A DNA stretch of 26,252 bases from JANNGC01 sp043758205 (GTDB lineage Bacteria > Verrucomicrobiota > Verrucomicrobiia > Limisphaerales > SIBH01): contig JAYVNY010000019.1 of the NCBI GenBank assembly GCA_043758205.1, positions 1 to 26,252 on the forward strand, written 5' to 3'. How positions within the stretch are numbered: position 1 is the stretch's first letter; each line of letters begins with the position of its first letter. Positions 22,309 to 26,252 of the stretch are shown here, one piece after another. The notes under the pieces were generated by a model, which was given only the letters and a program-made list of their open reading frames with translations, had not been told where the DNA came from and did no database searches. Made by a program: the position numbers and the translations under genes.

Positions 22309-23337
22309 TCATTTGGTCGCGGTGTATTCCTTGAACCGCTCGGCGACCTTCGACTGCTTCTCGTCGCCTTCGTGGATGTAGAAACGATACTTGAAGGTCA
22401 CACTCTTGCCGGCGGGGATGTTCAAGTTGCCCGCGCCCGGCTCCTTCTTCTCAAAGTCGTGAATGCCGAACGGATTGGCCGCGAACAGCCCGTAGTCTCG
22501 CACATGCCAGTAGGTCGGATGCACCGGGTTCGACGGATGATCAAAAATCGCGATGCCCACGTGCTTGCCGCCGACCGGGCCGTTGTAATCGCACCACTCG
22601 CCGCGCTTGCCCCACGTCTGCGCGTCCAGCACGCCGCTGCTCAGGACGATGTGGCCCTTGCCGGGTTTGTTTTTCCCGTGGACGACGCGCATCTCCTCGT
22701 TCACGCGCACGGCCATCGTGCCTTCTTTGGTGTCGCCGAAGAGAACATCGCGATCCGCCGGGGCTTGAATGGTGATCTCGAAGTCGAACAGCCGCTCCTT
22801 CGCCGGACGGTTGTACACGCGGAACACCCGCTCGTCGGTGCAGACCGTCTTACCATCCGGCCCGACCCATTTGTTCGTGGATTTCATCAGGCCGAAGTCC
22901 TTGCCCGAAGTCACTTCGCTGAAACCGGCGTGCTGAATCTTCCCGGCCTTCGGCGTCTCGGCCCAGAAGTCCACGCCGTTCACCGCACCGTGCGCAAACC
23001 ACAGCGAGCGATGATGAGGATGATCTTTCTCCTCGCCTTCCGCGTCCGGAACCATCGGCCAACTGCGCGTCATGTTCACGCCGCCCGGTCCCATGAGCGG
23101 ATAAAAGTAGGTGTGCTTCGTTGCGTTCGTGGTCGTCACGCCGCTCTTGTCCGTCATCAACGCCGGGTGCTGCTTCATGCGGAAGAAGTAGTCGGTGAAA
23201 AACTCGCCGTTAATTTCGACACGCACGCGGTCGTTCGTCTGGATCATTTTCACGCCTTCCTCGGCGGCACGCAGGGTCAGCGAACAGGCGACAAGGGCGC
23301 AGCAAAGCGCGGCGCGGAGCAGGGCGGGTGATGACAT
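22309..23337 (-). CDS. Secreted DUF6807 (PmoA-like) protein
   Basis: A 342-residue protein from ATG 23337 (MSSPALLRAALCC), chosen because it begins a signal peptide ending near LTLRAA; in-frame ATGs at 23385 and 23418 are alternatives. The body has the family pattern of DUF6807, annotated in databases as methane oxygenase PmoA by name only: FFTDYFFRMKQHPALMTDKSG, PLMGPGGVNMTRSWP, HPHHRSLWFAHGAVNGVDFW (the HPHHRS motif at 106-111), and a C-terminal beta-rich region with FKYRFYIHEGD. It is not a methane oxygenase subunit in any demonstrated sense. These proteins commonly sit near Gfo/Idh/MocA and ThuA genes in Verrucomicrobiota and Planctomycetota, as here, which points to sugar or glycan metabolism. 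Confidence 0.88.
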   Translation of the reverse strand: MSSPALLRAALCCALVACSLTLRAAEEGVKMIQTNDRVRVEINGEFFTDYFFRMKQHPALMTDKSGVTTTNATKHTYFYPLMGPGGVNMTRSWPMVPDAEGEEKDHPHHRSLWFAHGAVNGVDFWAETPKAGKIQHAGFSEVTSGKDFGLMKSTNKWVGPDGKTVCTDERVFRVYNRPAKERLFDFEITIQAPADRDVLFGDTKEGTMAVRVNEEMRVVHGKNKPGKGHIVLSSGVLDAQTWGKRGEWCDYNGPVGGKHVGIAIFDHPSNPVHPTYWHVRDYGLFAANPFGIHDFEKKEPGAGNLNIPAGKSVTFKYRFYIHEGDEKQSKVAERFKEYTATK

Positions 23338-23457
23338 GACGCGAACGTATCGGCGCGAAAATATCGGAGCAATCAGAGATTTCATGAACGCGGATTGTGA
23401 CGCGCGGCGAGGCGGCAAGGTTCGCGCGGGATGCTGTTAGTTGTAGCAGTGACGGCT

Positions 23458-23695
23458 GGAGCGCCGAGCATGGCCCGGCATGACTGACACTACGGGGCGC
23501 ACCTTGCAGTTACCGCGCTGGGGGTTGGGAGGGACACGAGGCTGAAAGCCTCGGAACCTGCCGGCTGGAAAGCCGGCGTTACGTAGCGCCGACATTCCTG
23601 TCGGCAGGTGGCGAGGCTTTCAGCCTCGTGGCCCCAGGTCGTTCAACATGCACCCGGCACCCCGTCGCCCTAGGCCGAACAATGCTCGGCGCTCC
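23458..23695. repeat. Outer inverted arms (GGAGCGCCGAGCAT) around palindromic element copy 3
   Basis: 23458-23479 (GGAGCGCCGAGCATGGCCCG and on) and the reverse complement of 23674-23695 match at 19 of 22 positions. They enclose palindromic element copy 3, repeating the nested layout seen around copy 2. The right arm overlaps the area just beyond the 3' end of the small gene at 23699. Confidence 0.75.
23534..23630 (+). repeat. Palindromic element, copy 3 (complete)
   Basis: This is the most regular copy. Outer arms ACGAGGCTGAAAGCC and GGCTTTCAGCCTCGT enclose hairpins CCGGCTGGAAAGCCGG and CCGACATTCCTGTCGG joined by CGTTACGTAGCG. It agrees with copy 1 over about 75 bp (one 3-base difference in length) and with the reverse complement of copy 2 at roughly nine in ten positions. 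Confidence 0.9.
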
Positions 23696-23698
23696 GTT

Positions 23699-23899
23699 TC
23701 AGTCCCGGCCCGCGAGCAAGGTCATCAGATACGGCATTGGGCACTGCATCAGTTGCACGTTCTCGATGTGATGCGCCTGACAGAACTCGCGCGCCTCGCC
23801 GGGGTCGTTGAAGGTGATGGCCTCATCGAGCCGCGGCACCCACACGCCGGAGCGTTTGAGGTAACGACCGTTCAACTGGCTGCGCAGCACGTATTTCAT
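23699..23899 (-). CDS. Small hypothetical protein, paralogue A
   Basis: A 66-residue protein starting MKYVLRSQLNGRYLKRSG and ending PYLMTLLAGRD. I do not recognise the family. It is clearly paralogous to the protein at 24090-24368: shared positions include MK-VLR, GRY, WV-R-D-A, F, HHI, Q and PYLM-LL-G. The conserved spacing over the whole length and the tandem position on one strand argue that both are real genes. No signal peptide or membrane segment is visible. The start overlaps the stop of a possible short frame just upstream (ATGA). Confidence 0.72.
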   Translation of the reverse strand: MKYVLRSQLNGRYLKRSGVWVPRLDEAITFNDPGEAREFCQAHHIENVQLMQCPMPYLMTLLAGRD

Positions 23900-24129
23900 A
23901 AGCGGGTCTCCGTGGAGGTGTGCAGGGAAATTTCTTGAAGGGAAAAAGTCTCGTCATCATTCGCCGTCACGGATTCCGCGCGGAGGAATTCCTCCAGGTC
24001 TGGCCGGCCCGAAAAAAGAAACCGCTCGACGGACGGCGCGTCGTGTCCGTGCAGGCCGGGTCGGCGGTGGAAAATTTTCTTGGGCGATTTCAATTGTCTC
24101 CCAGGCGCCCGGTCTGGCTGCCGTACCAT
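23896..24129 (-). CDS. Possible small gene between the two paralogues
   Basis: An open frame from ATG 24129 (MVRQPDR) encodes 77 residues ending ETFSLQEISLHTSTETRL. Its TGA overlaps the next gene's ATG (ATGA), which is typical of translational coupling. It overlaps the 3' end of paralogue B by about 40 bases in another frame. The N-terminal third is arginine- and proline-rich, as chance frames are in this GC-rich DNA, while the C-terminal half looks more protein-like. No family is recognised, so I list it as doubtful. Confidence 0.3.
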   Translation of the reverse strand: MVRQPDRAPGRQLKSPKKIFHRRPGLHGHDAPSVERFLFSGRPDLEEFLRAESVTANDDETFSLQEISLHTSTETRL

Positions 24130-24368
24130 TCGCCGGCGCGCGATTGCAGCCAGCCCTCCCACTGGGACGCGCGGGCGCCGTGCAGGAGCGGCATGAGATA
24201 CGGCGCGAGCCGGAGCACGGGCTGGGTTTCGTTGATGTGATGCTGGCGTTGATACTGTTGCGCGGACTCCAGCGCGTCGAACGACAGCGCATTGTCCGCG
24301 CGCCGGACCCAGCGGCCCGGCGACCGGTAATAACGCCCGGTAGTTTTGTGACGAAGCACGATTTTCAT
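24090..24368 (-). CDS. Small hypothetical protein, paralogue B
   Basis: A 92-residue protein whose first ~66 residues (MKIVLRHKTTGRYYRSPGRW ... PYLMPLLHG) align end to end with paralogue A at 23699-23899. It has a ~25-residue C-terminal extension (ASQWEGWLQSRAGEWYGSQT...). The conserved core is hydrophilic with a HHI motif and an aromatic-rich N-terminus; no catalytic motif, signal or membrane helix is visible. The family is unknown to me. Its placement in tandem with A implies local duplication. Confidence 0.75.
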   Translation of the reverse strand: MKIVLRHKTTGRYYRSPGRWVRRADNALSFDALESAQQYQRQHHINETQPVLRLAPYLMPLLHGARASQWEGWLQSRAGEWYGSQTGRLGDN

Positions 24369-24545
24369 AGAAGCAGGGACAGGCTACCGCGTCACAATCA
24401 GGAAAAAAATCAGGGGCAGGACGGCGGACGCCTAGGAGGAATTACCTAGGCTCAGGGCCGGGAAGGCGCGGCGTGCCCTCCGCGAACCGCCCGGCGCGGG
24501 TGCGCGTTCCATTGGGTGGAAGCGCGCGGGTGCCCCTTGGTCCAC

Positions 24546-25346
24546 TCACCGCGCGAACAGTCGCTCGAACTGGAAAATCAGTTCCAGCCCGGTCACGAAC
24601 AGGAAGGCGAAGACTACGCGCATGAAGTTCTTCTCCGAGATGCGTTTATTCATCCACACCCCGAGCCAGACGCCGAGCGGCACGAGCGGGAAAAAAATCG
24701 CGCTGATGATCAGCGTCTCACGGGTGATGAGCGCGCGCGAGGCGAAGACGGGCAGGGGGATCTGCGACTGGTCAATGCAGAAGAAGGGCATCTTGAGCCA
24801 GTTCACGAAGGTGAAAATGAGGACGTTGGTCGCGACGAAGGTTTCTTTCGGCAGCCGCTGCGGGATGAGGAACATGCTCATGATCGGTCCCGCTCCGTGC
24901 GCGAAGGTAGAGGTGATGCCGGTGGCGAGGCCGATGGGGACGCCGACTTTGTGGTTGGGTGAGAAGGCCCCTTCCGCGCGGAAGATTTTATCCTTCACCA
25001 GTTGAAAGAGCACGAAGGTCACGGCAATGCAGCCGATGGCGATGTTCAGTTCACGCGCGGAAAAGCGGCCGATGAGTTGCACACCGATGACGATGCCGAC
25101 GATGACTCCGGGCAGGACAAACTTGAGATTCTCCGCGCGCCATTTGCCCCAGTAGTTCCAGAGCGAGAAGGCGTCGCCCGCGCAGAGCAGGGGCAGGATG
25201 ATGCCGATGGCGTCCTTCGGGCCGAAGGTGAGCACGGCCAGGGGCGTGGTGAGCAGGCCGAGTCCGCCGCCGAAGCCGGCCTTCGAGATGCCGATGAAGA
25301 GCACGGCGATGATGGCGAAGAAAAGTTTCGGAGTCAGTTCCGGCAC
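24546..25346 (-). CDS. TauE/SafE-family anion transporter
   Basis: A 266-residue membrane protein that starts at GTG 25346 (PELTPKLFF follows). It has about eight hydrophobic helices, beginning with LFFAIIAVLFIGISKAGFGGGLGLL, the signature glycine-rich first helix of the TauE/SafE family, and a second half-repeat around GVPIGLATGITSTFAHGAGP. Members export or import small organic or inorganic sulfur-containing anions such as sulfite or sulfoacetate, but substrates vary and none can be assigned here. It is divergent from sufT, with a hairpin repeat in the 204-bp gap. Confidence 0.92.
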   Translation of the reverse strand: MPELTPKLFFAIIAVLFIGISKAGFGGGLGLLTTPLAVLTFGPKDAIGIILPLLCAGDAFSLWNYWGKWRAENLKFVLPGVIVGIVIGVQLIGRFSARELNIAIGCIAVTFVLFQLVKDKIFRAEGAFSPNHKVGVPIGLATGITSTFAHGAGPIMSMFLIPQRLPKETFVATNVLIFTFVNWLKMPFFCIDQSQIPLPVFASRALITRETLIISAIFFPLVPLGVWLGVWMNKRISEKNFMRVVFAFLFVTGLELIFQFERLFAR

Positions 25347-25390
25347 GGGCGCGGACTAAACACCAAAGCTTCGGGGGCAGACATCAAAAA

Positions 25391-25488
25391 GTGAGTGGGT
25401 GAGCGAGTCAGTGGGTGTGTGAGAAAGTACCCGGGTAATATCCAACGCTTTTCCTCCCACTGACTGACTGACTCACCCACTCACTCAC
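25391..25488. repeat. Intergenic CTGACT-type hairpin between tauE-like gene and sufT
   Basis: The left arm (25391-25423, GTGAGTGGGTGAGCGAGTCA and on) and right arm (25456-25488, built from CACTGACTGACTGACTCACC) are imperfect inverted copies separated by about 32 bases. They share the GAGTCAGT/ACTGACTC unit with the in-frame element at 6661-6747. It sits in a divergent promoter region, so it could influence both genes. Confidence 0.8.
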
Positions 25489-25550
25489 CTGCTTTCCCCG
25501 CCGCTCACTCGACCATTTACAACCGCCCCGCGAGCGCGGAGATTTCTGCC

Positions 25551-26093
25551 ATGACGAATGTGACTTCTCTCGAACTCAGCCGCGATTGCGACGCGGTGCA
25601 GATTCCCCACGGCTCGCCCATTTCGCTGCCCAAGGGCACGCCGGTGGACATCACGCAGACGCTCGGCGGCACCTTCACCGTCCACGCGCACGGCGGGCTT
25701 TACCGCATCGCCGGCAAGGACGCGGACGCGCTCGGCTTGGAAATTCCCGTCGAGGAAAAGAAGGCCGTCATCGCCGCCGACGTGGACGAAAAGCAAATCT
25801 GGGAAATGCTCCGCTCCTGCTACGACCCGGAAATTCCCGTGAACATCGTGGACCTCGGCCTCGTGTATGACCTCGTGGTGGAGAAGCTTCCTTCCGGCAC
25901 GAACAAGGTGAGCGTGAAGATGACGCTGACCGCGCCCGGCTGCGGCATGGGCGGCGTGATCGCCGGCGACGCGCAGCAAAAAATCCTGACCCTCGACGGC
26001 GTGGAAGAGGCGGACGTGTCCGTGGTCTGGGATCCGCCGTGGCACCAGTCTATGATTTCGGAGCAGGGACGGAGGATTTTGGGGTTGGAGTGA
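25551..26093 (+). CDS. sufT: SufT-type Fe-S cluster assembly protein (DUF59)
   Basis: A 180-residue protein. The DUF59/MIP18 core is DPEIPVNIVDLGLVYD (92-107), followed by VKMTLTAPGCGMG (122-134) with C131 and the family tail VWDPPWHQSMISEQGRRILGL (159-179). The long N-terminal part (1-80) matches the extended SufT type rather than the short PaaD type. SufT helps mature Fe-S proteins, acting after the SUF scaffold. A GGAG lies about ten bases before ATG 25551. No suf operon genes are adjacent in the window, so it is a stand-alone copy here. Confidence 0.92.
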   Translation: MTNVTSLELSRDCDAVQIPHGSPISLPKGTPVDITQTLGGTFTVHAHGGLYRIAGKDADALGLEIPVEEKKAVIAADVDEKQIWEMLRSCYDPEIPVNIVDLGLVYDLVVEKLPSGTNKVSVKMTLTAPGCGMGGVIAGDAQQKILTLDGVEEADVSVVWDPPWHQSMISEQGRRILGLE

Positions 26094-26252
26094 GGGTGTG
26101 TCGGTAAGCAGACTATTAGCCGCTTCACACATTATGAAACTCACCGTTGGTCTCTGGCCTTGCCCCGATTTGGTGGACAGGTGTTGGGTGAGTGCATCGA
26201 GACGTGGGCTTTCTAGTTGAGTTGTTTTTCGAAGTCCACAGGGGAGTTGTAA

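Noticed and set aside
22288..23331. A 347-codon plus-strand frame opposite the DUF6807 gene
   Set aside because: Antisense to a recognisable protein with signal peptide and family motifs.
24369..24545. Two CCTAGG hexamers around GGAGGAATTA (near 24433-24452) as a regulator site
   Set aside because: Only a single occurrence with this spacing was seen, and no regulator gene is nearby; too little to call an operator.
26094..26252. A short frame from ATG 26134 after sufT
   Set aside because: It encodes only about 28 residues with no family features and no ribosome site; the rest of the tail shows nothing recognisable.

Overview
The window is a high-GC bacterial chromosome segment whose gene content points to Verrucomicrobiota, most likely a Pedosphaera/Limisphaerales-type soil or sediment lineage. 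This is an inference from family content: an ECF sigma factor beside a Ser/Thr kinase with WD40 repeats, a planctomycete-type cytochrome protein (PSCyt/DUF1549/DUF1553), a Tat-exported Gfo/Idh/MocA oxidoreductase beside a ThuA protein, a DUF6807 protein, a cupredoxin with InlB-like repeats, and a SufT protein. Shine-Dalgarno sequences are mostly weak or absent, and at least two genes appear to start at GTG or TTG.

Layout. 158-4150 (minus): sigma factor followed by a membrane-anchored kinase with a WD40 propeller, a probable regulatory pair. 4359-7244 (minus): large secreted multidomain cytochrome-type protein. 7726-10469 (minus): tightly packed operon hisD - BamE/SmpA-like protein - hisC. 10818-14674 (plus): tRNA-dihydrouridine synthase, a secreted cupredoxin/adhesin-like protein, and the house-cleaning nucleotide pyrophosphatase rdgB. 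14693-18191 (minus): Ski2-like helicase with a DUF3516-type C-terminus, a small unknown protein and a nucleotidyltransferase-fold protein. 18301-19395 (plus): secreted beta-propeller. 19611-23337 (minus): ThuA, Gfo/Idh/MocA and DUF6807 proteins, probably for handling sugars. 23699-24368 (minus): two short paralogous proteins of unknown family. 24546-25346 (minus): TauE/SafE transporter, divergent from sufT (25551-26093, plus). No rRNA, tRNA, CRISPR array or recognisable transposase was seen.

The most striking feature is the repeat landscape. Most larger intergenic gaps contain inverted repeats of several sequence families, often one nested inside another: a ~100-bp palindromic element in three copies, a perfect 41-bp inverted repeat, an AAGAACGC-type hairpin, and others. 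Similar elements also lie inside four genes, always without breaking the frame: twice in the PSCyt/DUF1553 gene and once each in hisC, rdgB and the helicase gene. Two families occur in both settings within this window: the CTGACT-type hairpin at 6661-6747 and 25391-25488, and the 7-bp ACCTTGG tandem at 8491-8526 and 22271-22300. This resembles the in-frame palindromic elements known from Rickettsia and is the best candidate here for an under-described system.
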